Assembly (NCBI GenBank): GCA_032164245.1
Contig: JAVMKO010000010.1
Span: 25,990,189 to 26,054,188, forward strand
Length of the DNA: 64,000 bases
DNA from: Sternotherus odoratus
Lineage: Eukaryota; Chordata; Testudines; Kinosternidae
Direction: 5' to 3'
This document shows positions 1 through 12,554 of this stretch, one piece after another. The position numbers were made by a program, and so were the translations under genes. Below the pieces are notes generated by a model. The model made no database searches. It saw only the letters and a list, made by a program, of their open reading frames with translations, and was not told where the DNA came from. Every line of letters starts with the position of its first letter. Within the stretch, counting starts at the first letter, position 1.

Positions 1-187
1 CATCCTCCTGCATGCCACAAAACAGCTGATCGGGAGGAAGGGGGGGAAGCGCTGATTAGAGGGACTGCCGATGAGCGGGAGGTGCTGGTAGCGGGGTGGC
101 AGGAGCTGATGATATATTACTCTGGCTCTTTGGCAATGTACATTGGTAAATTCTGGCTCCTTCTCAGGCTCGGGTTCGCCACCCCTG
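1..187 (-). mobile_element. hAT-type non-autonomous element, one end (cut by window start)
   Basis: The segment ends in GGTTCGCCACCCCTG, which read on the minus strand is CAGGGGTGGCGAACC, a hAT-type terminal inverted repeat of the CAGGGGT class seen elsewhere in this window. The block before it (GGCTCTTTGGCAATGTACA and surroundings) resembles the subterminal part of a common turtle short hAT element. The other end lies outside the window, so no target duplication can be scored. Strand is arbitrary. Confidence 0.5.
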
Positions 188-585
188 GTTTATACTAATA
201 CAGTTATGCCAGTAAATTGCACAGTGTAGACAAACCCCGAGTTTTATATGAGGCCCTGGAGAGAGAGTGCCAAGGCATCTATTTCTTGGGATAGCACTGT
301 GTGGTATTACCCGCGGTTTCTCCAAAATGGAGCTGAGAATTTGCCATTTGTTTTCACCCCATTCCTGGAAACAGCACTTGTGTACATTTTGTGAATAGGA
401 CTGGCTCATTGGAATTCTTCTACAAAGGGATACTGGTCTTTGAGTAGGACTAGTCAGAAACTTTCAATCAAACTTTTAATCAAACTTTCAAACAAAAACA
501 TTTGATAGGACTACAAGCCTATGAACACACTCTAGTAAGAAATAAGAATGACCACAAAACCAACCATTTCAGAATTAAATTCTAA
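188..585. other. No recognised feature
   Basis: Ordinary single-copy-looking sequence upstream of KLF13. I see no exon with splice sites, no tandem array and no recognised repeat. Confidence 0.4.
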
Positions 586-730
586 TGGACTTAGAATCAT
601 AGAATATCAGGGTGGGAAGGGACCTCAGGAGGTCATCTAGTCTAATTCCCTGCTCAAAGCAGGACCAACCCCCCACTAAGTCATCCAGACTTCTGTGCTT
701 TCCCTCAATAACTTTTTCACACAAATATAT
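586..730 (-). mobile_element. CR1 LINE 3'-end fragment
   Basis: AATCATAGAATATCAGGGTG followed by GGAAGGGACCTCAGGAGGTC is the reverse complement of the CR1 LINE 3' terminus, so the element lies on the minus strand. It is a short, diverged, 5'-truncated fragment, as is usual for CR1. The 5' limit (near 730) is approximate. Confidence 0.8.
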
Positions 731-994
731 CATACCTGCTTATTCATTCACTCACACACTAAACATAAGAAAAACAAATATCCTATAAACTACTCAGGCT
801 ATTTCTCCTACAGATTGGGAATAAAAAAAAGTTATTGCCATTTTAATTTATAAATAGCCAGAAAAGGTGCTCTTGTCTATAGGGCCAGCTTGCTACAGGT
901 AGGTAGTGTTTTAAACAGTGTTTCTTCATACTTAGTTAAAGTGTTTTTTGACAGCATAAAACCATCTAGTCCCAAAGAGGAACTCTAGTTTAGC

Positions 995-1135
995 TACCCT
1001 GTTTCCCCGAAAGTAAGACATCCCCCGAAAATAAGACGTACTTCCAGTTTTGCCTCTCGCTGTAATATAATGTAATGTAATTTTGGGAGCAAAAATTAAT
1101 ATAAGACACTGTCTTATTTTCAGGGAAACACGGTA
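995..1135. mobile_element. Short inverted-repeat DNA transposon (MITE, Tc1/mariner-like)
   Basis: The ends are near-perfect inverted repeats: the left begins TACCCTGTTTCCCCGAAA and the right, reverse-complemented, begins TACCGTGTTTCCCTGAAAA. Both are bordered by TA, as expected for Tc1/mariner-type insertion. At about 141 bp it is far too short to encode a transposase, so it is a non-autonomous MITE. The motif CCCGAAAATAAGAC recurs inside it. Confidence 0.65.
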
Positions 1136-1585
1136 CACCTTGAAACACTGTAAAGCTTTCTCTTATCCTATGCTAGTTGTCTCATTCACGTTTAAAAAGT
1201 TGTTTAATTCCTGCCTTTTAGAAATCAATGCCTGTTAAATCACCTCAGCTAATAAAAGGTTAAATATACCATGCCCTGAAGTTGTTAAGGAACTACAGAA
1301 GGAATAACATTAGAAAACAATGATGTGGTTAATCATTGCACAATCCTGAAAACTAAAGTTCATGGAGCGTGAGAGAGAGTGTGCGTGTGTTCAGTTCACC
1401 AGCCTATTATTTTTCTGTATCATGTAGAACACACCCAGAATCAATGAGCTTGTTTCTGCAAGGAAGATTTCGCAGAAATGAGCCAAAGATTATCTTGAAT
1501 TTCTGCCTCCTGCTGAGTCATAAAATAAGAAGAATTTAATTGGCTCCTCAAAATTTGCAAATGTGAAGGTTTCCACATAGACACT
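1136..1585. other. Upstream flank of KLF13, no recognised gene
   Basis: AT-rich sequence without a recognisable exon or repeat. It includes a short GAGAGAGAGTGTGCGTGTGT microsatellite-like stretch near 1368-1392. Confidence 0.4.
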
Positions 1586-1588
1586 TTG

Positions 1589-1620
1589 ATTGGCCTATGC
1601 ACCACCTTCCCCGAGCCAAT
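1589..1620 (+). promoter_or_regulatory. Candidate KLF13 proximal promoter: two opposed CCAAT boxes
   Basis: An inverted CCAAT (ATTGG, 1589-1593) and a forward CCAAT (1616-1620) lie about 25 bp apart, spacing typical of paired NF-Y sites. A weak TATA-like TTTTATT follows at about 1647-1653, which would place transcription start near 1675-1685 and give a leader of roughly 510 nt. Downstream are a CRE-like TGACATCA (1788-1795) and a GC/CACCC box, CCACGCCCCCAC, near 1816-1827, a site type bound by Sp/KLF factors. Motifs are seen; promoter function is inferred. Confidence 0.35.
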
Positions 1621-2191
1621 CACATTCTTTGTTTCATTTGCCTGCTTTTATTCCCTTGCTGACTCCAAGCTCACAGCCACATCTCTGTGTCTGCACGTTG
1701 CTGTTTTTTCCTCTCTCTCAGTGCAGCAGCAGCAGCTGAAGTCTATGTTCATTGCTAACCTGATCAACCCAGGATGTGGCTTCTCTGTGACATCACACCC
1801 AGATGTTTTTCCACACCACGCCCCCACGGGGCTCTGAAACACTCAGAGAAGCAATAACGGGGAAAGCTTATTCTACTGTCACAATGCAATGGACGGGTTA
1901 GAGAAACTGCATTTTTGTCATTTCACTGCACTCTAGAAGATCAGCGTTAATTCCTACTTAAAGCAACAAGCTGCCAGAGTTACGATTTTCTCTTTCACTG
2001 GACTTTAAATGCCTTTTCTCTTTAGTGACAAGCTGGGTACAATCTTCACAAACAGAGTGCCATTAGGATAGCTGCTCAGTCAGCCCTTGCGTCTACGAAG
2101 GGATCCTAAGAAATAGGAGGGGGAAAGTCTGCTTGTATTTTTTTTTTTAAAAGGGAAAACGTGCAATTTTTTTTGAACACACCTATGAAAA

Positions 2192-2732
2192 ATGGCAACA
2201 GCAGCATACGTGGATCATTTTGCAGCCGAGTGCCTTGTTTCTATGTCCAATCGTGCTATTATCCACAGTCCCAAAGGGGACGCAGATCCCCGACCTGATG
2301 CAGCTGTACCTCCTCCTCTATCAAATGGAGAAAATAAGCGGGAAGTAAGAGAGACCGGGAAAGACAATGGATCGTCGCTGTTTGTGGTGGCCAGGATTTT
2401 AGCAGATCTCAACCAGCACGTCCCAAACTCTGCCACCGTTCGGATGGAAAAAACAGAGAGCATTGATAACAGGGAACAACTAAGTCCTTTTTCTCCTCAG
2501 GAGTTTGGGGAGGAAAGTGTCTCCCCAGTCGGCAAGCGAGGAGAAGGGAAAGCAGCCACACCTACTAGCCTGGCTACAGTAAGTGAGCCAAGCCCCAAAC
2601 AAAGGAGCAGACGGGGAAGGAACCGGGCTGACCCCGAGTCACCCCAGAAAAAGCACAAATGCCACTACGTGGGGTGCGAAAAAGTTTATGGCAAATCTTC
2701 CCATCTCAAAGCTCATCTAAGGACCCACACAG
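2192..2732 (+). CDS. KLF13: Kruppel-like factor 13, coding exon 1 (residues 1-180 plus first base of codon 181)
   Basis: KLF13 is a nuclear C2H2 zinc-finger transcription factor of the BTEB/Sp1-like group. It binds GC/CACCC boxes and can repress by recruiting Sin3A-HDAC. This exon encodes the N-terminal regulatory region and finger 1. The start MATAAYVDHFAAECLVSMS matches the KLF13 N-terminus; A11-A12-E13-C14-L15 is the Sin3-interacting helix motif shared by KLF9/13/16. SLFVVARILADLNQ (62-75) is the second conserved block, and RSRRGRNR (138-145) is a basic nuclear-localisation stretch. Finger 1 ligands are C157, C162, H175 and H179. The ATG has A at -3 and G at +4. The exon ends CACACAG followed by donor GTTAGT at 2733, phase 1. 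Codons are not GC-rich, unlike mammalian KLF13 exon 1, and the region between the conserved blocks differs in length from mammals. Confidence 0.97.
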
Positions 2733-2734
2733 GT

Positions 2735-4848
2735 TAGTTACTAGCTGGCCAAAGATGTATTCATTACAATGTGTCATAAATGAATAAATAAATAGACCCC
2801 TCCCCCAACTTGCGTTTGGCCAACATTATGATTTCATCTTTCAAAACTCAAGCCCACAACAAAAGTTTGGGGAATAATAATTCTAGTAATCATCCATGTG
2901 AAGCTAACATTATTATTTCAGTTGCTTTAGTCATATGTATGAAGCGTTAGAGATGTAACTAGATGGATCCACAGAGCTGCAATTCTCAGCTGCCAGCCCC
3001 CTCTCACGCAAGTCCTCTTATCCCACCCACTGCTTCTTCTGCCTGCATCCCCTCTTGCCTACAGCTCCCTACTCTCTGCTTCTGGCACTACCTTGAAATC
3101 AGCAGCCCATCACCTCCTATTCAAGCTCCAATACCCACATCCACAAATTTAAAATTAAACATTGTAGTGACACCTGAGTCAGTGTGTTTCTTTCTATGCA
3201 GTAGACATCTGAGTGGCCCAGAACAGAATGGGGAGCAGTTGAGAGAGAGACCCAGGGCGGTATTTCTTGTGTTTTTCCCCTCCCCCATACACTTGTAAGA
3301 ACAATCTCCAAGGGGCTGTGGTGGCCGCATCCTTGGGTACAAACATCCATTTGAGTGTAAACCACCAGCTGAGTTTGACCAGTGTTTGAGATTTCCTTAC
3401 ATTTGTTTTCTGTGAACTTTCATACGAGCCGTTCTTCTGGCTTGCAAGAATGTGCACAGAAAAAGTCCCGTGAGTACTCACATGAAAGCGGTCACACAGA
3501 GTTGTGTGCTGGGAGTGTTAACATGGCCATCTTGAAACCTAGCCAACCCCCACTCCTGGGGAGAAAAAAGGGTAGGCCAGCCATTAGGGAGCACCGAAAG
3601 CTTTAGGTGGCCAATCCTCGCTCACAGCCATAGTTGTAGCGAGCACCTTGAGAACAATGCAGAGACTAAAACATACTTTTATGGGCCATTCTGCGAATAA
3701 CTTCAAACAACCAACACATTTGTAACAATTCAAGTCTGGCTACAGATAAGTGGCACAAAGAAAAATAAAAACTAAAATACTTGGAACAAATTACCAGCCG
3801 TAATTAGTGCTCGCTTTGATGTAGACACCATCCCACATTCCTTCCCTCCCCCCTTTCTCCTCTAGGGTGGCACGTGGGATGAGAGCCCTTCTCGTTTTAG
3901 GATCTGAGTTTGGTGTTGGGGAAGCGGGGAGGGTAATATGGAATGTTCAGTTGTGTGTGGGTGGTGACATATTTCCTGTGCCACATGGCCAGAGGCATGC
4001 CGAATCCTTGGTACTGTAGCCAGCTTGCTTTGCACTGCATCTTGCCCAGCTTTTGTTTCCTCTGACTGATGCAAAGGGTTTTGCTGCTTGATTTTTGGGG
4101 AATTTTATTAATATTGCCCCCTTATGCTTCATCTTTGCTTTCCCTTTAAATGCAAGATAAAGTTGCAAGCTCCCGAGCTCTCAAACTAAGTAGAAACCCA
4201 GAGAGGGAGAAGGGAAACTCCTCTCTTATGAAAAGAACAAGGCTTACCCATGGCTGCCCTCTGGGGAACAGGGGGTGGAGCATGTCATTTAGGGGCGGGG
4301 TGGTGAGCTGGAGTCATTCGGGGACGCTGGCTTTACTCCAGCTCTCTCTCGCTTTTTAAATCTACCTTTCCTGTAAATTTACCAGCCCCAGAGGGTTTAA
4401 TTTGTTGTTGTTGTAGCTAGTGGTACGGAGAGCGCAAGCGCGAGAGTGCATGCATGTTAGAGAGTTAGAGGAAAAAGAGGGGAAGGGACTGGTTTTTCCC
4501 TGGGAGTGGCAGGACCCTAGGGGACTAGAGCTTCTTTGTTCAAAGCTTCCCACACAGACAGACACTGGTGACGCAAGAAAGCAGTCCTGCCAAGTTTCCC
4601 TCACTGGCAACAAGACCGTCTCTGTTTGGACTCAATTTCAGACAGGTATAAATGTCTTTTGCTCTTGTTATGAAGCATTTTAAAACAGGTTTAAATGAGA
4701 CACTGAAAATCTTTATTCCCCCTCCGTCTCCATCCCCGCTCCAAATATATAAATTGTGACAAGCCTGAGAATAGCTCATGCCAGGCCAGGAGTTCATCCC
4801 ATAAAACTGGCTAGGGGAAGGGTAAACATCCCTTTTTACAATAGGTGT
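2735..4848. other. First part of the intron, no recognised repeat
   Basis: No recognised mobile element or exon in about 2.1 kb next to exon 1. Short GC-richer patches occur near 4250-4350 and 4420-4520. Being repeat-poor and close to the promoter, it could hold intronic regulatory sequence, but no specific site is called. Confidence 0.3.
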
Positions 4849-5075
4849 GGTGGTATCTAATGGTTGGAACAGGGGCCTCAGGAGGTCTGAATTCTCCTTT
4901 CTGGCTCTAACATGGTCTTAAAGCAACCATGGCCAAGTCACATGTGTGCCTCCATTATCTTATCTGTAGAATGGGGGTGGTAGTGCTTACCCACCTCACC
5001 AGGATTGGGTGAGGTTTCATTAATTTAAGTTTGTAATGGATTTTGAGACTCTTCCGTGGAAGGGACTAGAAACAG
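4849..5075 (+). mobile_element. MIR SINE
   Basis: The core GGCCAAGTCACATGTGTGCC, then TTATCTGTAGAATGGGGGTG and CTTACCCACCTCACC, follows the MIR core and 3' region in order on the plus strand. MIR is an ancient amniote tRNA-derived SINE, so heavy divergence is expected. The tRNA-like head before 4900 is poorly preserved. Confidence 0.65.
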
Positions 5076-5359
5076 TTCTTTCAATAGCCTCCCCACAACA
5101 TGAGTATGAAGAATAGTGACCCCAGAAAGTACAAAATTTCTTTTAAGGAACAGAACTGCTCACACATTCTGTAGTACAGTACTGGAATAACTTCATGTGC
5201 ACGCTGACGGTTAAGAACAGCACTTCAGGCTAGAAGTGGGATATCTGTGATTGTGATGAAACATACATATACAGCACAGCTTGTGACTTGCTGGAGAAAT
5301 GTACTCAGTCTGCTGTTGTACTCCTAAATTGCGGTTTTTACACTACATTTGAGACACCC

Positions 5360-5420
5360 AGGAAAGAAGGGGCTAGTTGGCTGAGGATCAGTTCAGATGC
5401 TCTTGGTTCAAATCCAAGAC
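5360..5420 (+). repeat. Possible tRNA-derived SINE head (A and B box-like)
   Basis: TAGTTGGCTGAGGATCAG resembles a pol III A box, and GGTTCAAATCC about 35 bp later matches a B box. A tRNA cloverleaf does not close, so this is more likely the promoter part of an old tRNA-derived SINE than a tRNA gene. Confidence 0.3.
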
Positions 5421-5630
5421 AGATTGGTAAGGCCTGAGAGCTGGTACTATCTAATGGGTGTTAAAGGGGATCCCCTGTAGGGCTTTAGAGGGCTCTGTCC
5501 AGTGGACTGGTGTTCAAAGCAAAAACACCCACATTTGGCACTAATTAGCAATTGTAGGTGGAGGGAACAAGGATTGAATGACCAAGGAGACCAACTTGGC
5601 CTTCTTTCTTTAGGCCTGGATTGCAGTAGA

Positions 5631-5940
5631 GTGGGGTAGGCAACCTAAGGCATGGGGTAGGCGTGCCAAAGACGGCACATGAGCTGATTTTCAGTGGTGC
5701 TCACACAGCCTGGGTCCTGGCCACTGGTCCGGGGAAATAGTGCATTTTAATTTAAAATGAAGCTTCTTAAACATTTTGAAAACTTTATTTACTTTACATA
5801 CAACAAACAGTTTAGTTATATATTCTAGACATAGAAAGAGACCCTCTAAATGTTAAAGTGTATCACTGGCACGGAAAACCTTTAATTAAAGTAAATAAAT
5901 GAAGACTTGGTGCACCACTTCTGAAAGGTTGCTGACCCCC
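5631..5940. mobile_element. hAT-type MITE with perfect 8-bp target duplication
   Basis: The left end GTGGGGTAGGCAACCT and the reverse complement of the right end, GGGGGTCAGCAACCT, are inverted repeats. The 8-bp direct repeat GCAGTAGA lies immediately outside at 5623-5630 and 5941-5948. The 310-bp length leaves no room for a transposase. It belongs to the same TIR class as the element at 29153-29685. Confidence 0.85.
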
Positions 5941-5948
5941 GCAGTAGA

Positions 5949-7658
5949 CAATTGTATCCAAAATAATTCTCCACCAATGCTTCTACCAGTTCAGCAGTAC
6001 AGGTGAGCCCGCCAGCGTGAGCCCAGTATAGAAAAAGTTCCTTGGGCTTCTGACTTTTTACTACCATGTCAAAATTAGTCATTCCCATGCCTGTGAATGC
6101 CATATGATTTAGAAACCTGCAAGCTCTAGAGCTAGACAGAAAATGTTTCACTAAAAATGTTTCTAATTCTCCCTCCCTCACATACACACCTTCTTTTCAG
6201 GCCCCTACACCTCACCTGTAAATGGATGGCCTGGAGTTCAATATAATCACAAGTCACAGAGTTCTTAAAGTTCTCATCTGTACTAGCAAGCTAGATGCAG
6301 TGTAAGTGTGTAAATTTCAAGACCAACCAACCATACAGGGACTCGTCCTCAAAAGTGGTGTAATGAATGATCTCATACGATGACCACATCTCTACGTCCC
6401 AAGTTATATTGATCACTTTGACCTAATGGTCCCATACATTCCTGTTTTTACATAAGTTACCTCTAACTATGGAAATTCCCAAACAAAAACCTTTAATGAA
6501 ACAGAGGAGAGTTTATCTGGCAGAGTGCTCTTCCCCTTCTCCTCTGAAGAAGGACAAACTCCAGCTTTTGTGCTTTAGGGAAGTGTGCAATTTGAAAAAC
6601 CTCTGTAGTTTGCCTCCCCATGGGATCATGATTCAGGAGGGCATAGAAGGGAGCCAATCTGGAGCCCTCATTGCTGTCTACACTCTCACCTGTTACTCCC
6701 TCTCAGGCAGTGTTGCTTTTATTTTTCCATTGCACCTGCATCCTTCTGTTGTTGCAAGCAGGGGAGAAGGTGCAGAAGAGGAGTTAATTTAATTGGACTA
6801 GCAACTCTCTTCTGCATCACTCCCCAATTCCTTACTGCTTTTGTTCCCCTCTGCAGTGTAAGTGGAGAGCAGCATAAAGATGTACATGTTTCCCTGAACA
6901 TGTTGATAGAGGAAGAGATGTGGCTGCCCATATTAATGTAATACAGCTAAGCTCGAAAGACTGTGGTCAGCCTCAGTCATTTTATAATAGAAAGCCACAC
7001 AATTTAAGCATAAAGAGTAACCAGTACAGATGGGGAAAAAAAAAAGACACTGTAGGCTAAATGCCCATTTCCCCCAGTTACTGGGAAGCACCACTGGGAA
7101 CTAGCCTCTCCCAATAGAAACCCAGGCAATGATTCCTGAGGGGGAGGGGAGGAGGGGAACATCCATTGGGAGAACTACGATGGCAGAAAGTTTTTCTAAG
7201 TCTCCCTTTACCTGTGAGCAGAGTGGTGGTGGGAGGAAAGGAACAGTGCTTCCTCAAAAGAGGGTAGAGCCAAATGGGGTGCAGCAAATGCTGGGGACAC
7301 ACTATTGTCCTCTGAGCTGCTTTTGGGCTCCTCTGGACTCCCCAGCAGAAGTTGCAGTGACACATCCCTCAGACCCCGAGGAGGAGGAAGTTAGTGCCAT
7401 TGCCTGTTCTTTGCCTGGACTGACTCCCCTTTAAGGCACAGGAAGGAATAAGTGGCCAATGGGTGAATCTGACCCTGTGTGTGTGTGCTCATGTAACTGC
7501 TACCCTCTACATCTCAGTTACTAGCTTCTGGGGCTCCCGCTTTTGGCTTCTTTTTCTGCGGTGGTCAGATGTAGCAGAGCCTGGCCCAAGTAACAGGGAG
7601 CCTGATCCAGGCTGTGGAAGACCTCTGGAGTTGGTCCCCACCCATTTGTGCCCCGAAA

Positions 7659-7690
<32 letters not shown>

Positions 7691-8334
7691 TTGCTTCACC
7701 CTCCTACCCTGCCAAGTGTGTCCAAAGTCTTTTCTCAGTCACCTTGCATCAGGACAAATGCGAGCTGCCAGCCTCAGGAAGACTGTTAAGGCATCTGGTA
7801 ACTCAACTATACAGCTGCCTGCTTAATCCACAATCATGGTCTTTCAGAGTTAGCTAGCACAGGGTCTTTGTGCTTCCCTGCAGAACCCTGCTAGAATTGC
7901 TGCCATCCCCTTTAGAAATCTTGTTTTTAAAGAGACACCACACAAACGAGTTGCAATGACTCTGGTTACATTTGTGGGTCATAATCTGTACTGCTCTATG
8001 GAAAATTCCTCACTTCCTTTCAAATAAGTTTCAAGGGCTCGTTTAAAAATAGAACTCCTTGTAAATTTAGAACATCATCATGTGCATCTGGAAAGGTCCT
8101 CACCTTAGTTTGCTACCCTTCATTCTTAGGCAACTAATAGGGAGATATCCGCCCTGACTCTGGCCTGCAGCCAAGTGGTAAAATGACTGTGCACCACCTT
8201 TGTGCCTTCTGGACTCTGGAGGCAGACAGAGATCATAGCTGTCCCTGGTGTAAGCTAGAGCAGTCTCAGGGCCTATCTCCCTATGCAACCATCCAGTAGA
8301 CCAGAAGAGTTAGATGAGGGTGCTCTGACAACAC
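5949..8334. other. Intronic stretch, mostly unassigned
   Basis: No exon or confident mobile element. A (T)27-type homopolymer lies at about 7663-7689. The short open frames here have no recognisable domain. Confidence 0.3.
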
Positions 8335-8900
8335 CCCACCACTACCACCCTCAAATACCCTGTCAAGGCTGATTCCTCCATCTGCCACTTTGAGTGCAGA
8401 AGGTGGGGGCCCAAAAGAATTCTAAAAATTAATACTGGCCACTCCAGGCTTGCACTAAACTCCCAAGGTTACAGTTTTTCTGACCTTGGCTAGATAGATG
8501 CTGCCACCATCTACATCCAAGACAACAACCCTTTGAAACCAGAAAGGTGCACTTGGAAATTCCTTCTTGTGGGATTCCCTTAAGCCCTTTTACCCCCCTC
8601 TGGGGAAGAGCTGAGAAAGAAAACAAAGGAAATCAGCTGTTGCCACCAGCTACTTAAACATATGCACATGTCTTAGGATACCAAAATAATAATCCTGTTC
8701 TTAAAGGTAATTTTATTAAAAACAGAGGAAAAAATATACGTTAGGGATTTAGGCTTTTGCTAGATTAAAAAACAAACAAAATGTAAGAAGGTTATTCTTG
8801 ATGCTAGAGGTCCAGCTTAAAGGTTACAAGCAAAACAAAAAGCATTTGAGGCATAGGGATGCGCAGCACATTTCATTAGGGTGTGTACCCAGGGAATTGT
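8335..8900. repeat. Probable interspersed repeat, LTR-retrotransposon-like
   Basis: I recognise the block with GGGGAAGAGCTGAGAAAG, AAATCAGCTGTTGCCACCAG and TTTTATTAAAAACAGAGG as resembling a frequent turtle interspersed repeat, probably derived from an LTR retrotransposon. I see no coding region and could not fix the LTR ends. Assignment rests on recall of the pattern, so confidence is low. Confidence 0.35.
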
Positions 8901-9747
8901 ATTTGTTTGTTTTAAAGGCACTGCACTCTGCATTGAAAGCCCCCCCCTTTTTTGAGGCATTAGGGTGTGCATCTATCTTCCCCTGCCCCCACATGACTTT
9001 TTTTTTTGGGGGGGGGGCAATACAGCCCCATGCTGTATTAACTTTTCTGTGAGGTCCCCTGGTAGGAGTCCTGAGGGCCACCCTGACTAGTCAGTCTCTG
9101 GCTGGGCTGATCCAATGGAGTACATTCTCAGGGAGCTGTGGTGGGGAAGGCATTACTGCTGAAGAGGCCATGTAAGTGGCTCTGGCTTCCTGCAGATTCT
9201 TCAGGATCTGCTGGTTTGCGGAGAACCTTTTCTGCAGGGGCTAAGCACTGCCCACCTGATGGGATGATAGAAATCTGAGATCCAGTATGTCTTCTCCAAA
9301 ATTATCTTGGCTTTTAACATGTGAGGGGATGCTCTGGCCCAAGGTAATTAGACATTTTAATGCAAGTCTAATATTTTGCAATACTAAGTTGAGAGAACTG
9401 GGTGCCCATTCACCTCTCACACCACCTTGGAATAAGAAGACTATCTTCCTAACAACTCCATAGACTGATTAGCTAGGGCTAAATCACTTGTGCTAAGCAA
9501 CTGCAGGCTCTTCTAAGCAAAGGTTTGGGAGTGCCAAGTACAGCTCACCCTCCACACACCTGTTTGTATTCCTCCTTCTGATAGATTAAAGGCAAAACCT
9601 ACTTCCTGCCACGGACCCCAGGATAAACCACTAAAGCAACATTTGTTGTAGTTACATTAGGAATCAATCACTTCTCTATGGAAAAATGTTTTGAATAACC
9701 TGCAGAGGATTTTGCTGCCATGATGTAAGCAATGCTCTCTCTGTAGG

Positions 9748-9749
<2 letters not shown>

Positions 9750-9812
<63 letters not shown>

Positions 9813-9852
9813 TGTGAGTGAGAGAGAGAGACACACACACACACACACACAC
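9750..9852. repeat. Compound TG / GA / AC microsatellite
   Basis: A (TG)n run of more than 25 units passes into TGAGAGAGTGTGAGTGAGAGAGAGAG and then into (AC)n. The TG and AC arms can pair, giving an imperfect hairpin or Z-DNA-prone tract. The open frames of Thr-His or Cys-Val repeats across it are artefacts of the repeat. Confidence 0.95.
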
Positions 9853-11426
9853 GGTTCCTGGATGAACAAAAGCTTTGCCAAATCAGAGTTCATTATGAAA
9901 CAAGTGCACAGTGTTTTCCACCCCCACCCCCCAAGGCATTTTTAAACCTTTAAAGCACAAGAGTTGCACTGTGTTATTGTCTGGCTGAACACGATTATGG
10001 CACGTCCAAGAGCAGAAACCTGGAACTTGTTTATATAGGACATGTGGTTTCTAGTTCTGTTTTATAGCTTAAGCATGTTCCAACTCCCACCATCCAAATA
10101 ATCTTGGATCAGCTGTTTGGAAGTCAGATATTGCTGACAGAGCTGAAAACTAGGCCACAGTCCAAATTAAGAACAACCCTTAAGGGTACTTTATAGTATT
10201 TCACTTTCTAGATTCCCCCCCCTCCCCCCCCCCCTTCTTACCCAGTTGGCTTTTCTTAGCTAGATTCACATGGGCTATGTAAGATTATCTTAATGTATAT
10301 TGTTAGACAATATGGGTTAGTTAAGTGCAGGCACTAAAGTCAGACACACACATCCTGTATTTTTCAGGTTGTGCAGACTCAGCTGTTTTCATAGAGCCTC
10401 AACCTGGGATAACAGTAAAGTTTAAAAGAGTTCGGCTTGCCATCTTTCAGCTACCACTGGAAAAGTGACCTCATGAGTTTGGGTGTGTGTTTTTCTCCCC
10501 CCGACCTTAATATAAAAACACTTGTTAACTAGAAACTTTGGCTAAGTCAAATAGCATTGAAGTGAGCAGATCCTTAAATGACCTCTTGTGCAATGCAATG
10601 ACTTTCTGTCATTGGTTAATGTTTCTGTGACACTCACAAACCATATTTATTTATATATAGGATATTTTACACGGTGGTTACTATTCAGAGTTGTAACAGA
10701 TCAATAAGCTGCCATAGCTTTATCATAGGCAATACTTCTACCAAGTTACACCATAAACCTCGCAAGGCAACCTTCAGTCATGAATTATATCAGCTTCTGC
10801 AAGTGGATCCATTGGAATGGAAGATCTGCACAGAGGAGAGATGCATTGCTGCAACCTCCCGGGCTACCATGCGCCTGTAGGCAACCAGAGTCTGAGGTGG
10901 GAAGGATGTGACCAGAGCGGGTAGGGCTGTACTGATTAGGCATGTACTGGACAGCCTACACCAGCTCCAGCTTTGCACCAACACCTTTCCTCAGTAGAGA
11001 GGATCTTCAAATGCTAGTTGCCCCATTCCAAGGTTGAATCCAGATGATGTGCAACAGCTGACTGGGCTGAACTGAGCCTCTAGCTAAACATCTGTCAGCT
11101 TTTGCATTAGAGGGATTTAGAATAGAGTCGGTTGACTAGAATTGGAACTTGGCCTGCAAGCGGTTAGTCCCTATTCAAATGTTTCTTGCAACAGTTCATT
11201 TGAGCATCATTATTAAATTTAAAGTGCACAAAAGTTTATTTGGTATTTTTTGAGCATGTGCAGAGCCACTCTATAAGTTAGAGCTTGAAACTACCAGTTT
11301 ACACTTATAAAAAGAATGCAATTCAAACACCTATGAACTGTTTTGCATGGATGCAAGGCGTTACCATAATAAATAAATATGGAACTAGTACTACATTTCC
11401 CTGGATGTATTCATTCAGTAGATGTG

Positions 11427-11458
<32 letters not shown>

Positions 11459-12550
11459 TGTCTACATATGTAAGTAATACCAGCAGATACCTGCACACTG
11501 GTAGCTTAAGACAAGACAGGGTGGGTAGTAGTTGACTAGGTTTTCCTTGGCTTTTTTGTTTTGTTCTGGTCACTGATGCACTTTGCCAGGCCAACAACAT
11601 TATTACCTATTGAAGAAATTACACACGGCTTTCTCCTGGGACTTCTAACGGAGGACTGAGAGATAGTTTAGTAGTCAATGGAAATTTCCACTCAGTTGAT
11701 ATACATCTGCATGAACAGTGCCAAAGATAGTACTTTGCATATACACCCTGGATTTTATTATAGAATAAAGTTAGCAAAGTGCAGGTTTTGAACCAGCCAG
11801 AACAACATTATTTTCACTAGATCACTTGAAGGCACATCTGCTAACCAGGATTGCTATCCCTGCCCAGGTTCATATTCCTATCGACTCGAAGTTTTCAGTA
11901 AAAAAAGTATGAAAACCCTTTTTCCCCAGCAGGAAAAACTGCCCCCAGCCCCCACACTTTCATCATTCACAGCAACACCTCAACAGCTTCTGCTCAGTCT
12001 GACAACCAACATTGCAAATTTCAGCCCAAAAGGTAAAATTCCAACAAAAAGTTTTAAGCAACTGAAAATGCAATTGGTTGGCAATCAGAACTATCACGGA
12101 CTCTAAATGAGATGTCTAGAGTATTTATAAAAGCCCAGGAATAACTAACTCTCTAAGAAAATGCAGTGAGTTGGTTAAAATGGACTCCGTTTCAGCTTTA
12201 CACATCAAAGGTATGATTATCTCTGGCTAACCACGCCCCGGCCTTCAATGAAGTTCTGTCCCTTACTATGTCTGATAAGGAAACGTGCAGCTTTATTTTT
12301 AAAAACACAGAATTGTGTGTTTCATTTGGAGAGAAACCACTTCCCCTCCTCAGCACCTGCATGTTTAACAAGCATGGCATCAATAACATGTACCAAAAAA
12401 CAAAACAAAACAAAACAAAAAAAAACCCCATGCCCTCTTGTGCAGATGGTTTAGTTAAATATTTATAGCACTGTCTCCCCCTCCCCTGTTTTATGCTGAA
12501 CAGGGGGTGCTGTGGGTGGGTTGAGCTTGTTGATGTTGATAGATTAAGTC
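9853..12550. other. Intronic stretch, mostly unassigned
   Basis: No exon or confident mobile element. It holds a C-rich run (about 10214-10234), a T homopolymer (about 11430-11453) and a CAAAA short repeat (about 12399-12420). Confidence 0.3.
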
Positions 12551-12554
12551 AGTG

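Noticed and set aside
5360..5420. tRNA gene candidate with A and B boxes
   Set aside because: No closed acceptor stem or anticodon arm could be drawn; treated as a SINE-like head at low confidence.
9657..9893. Thr-His / Cys-Val repeat open frames
   Set aside because: Translation of a TG/AC microsatellite.
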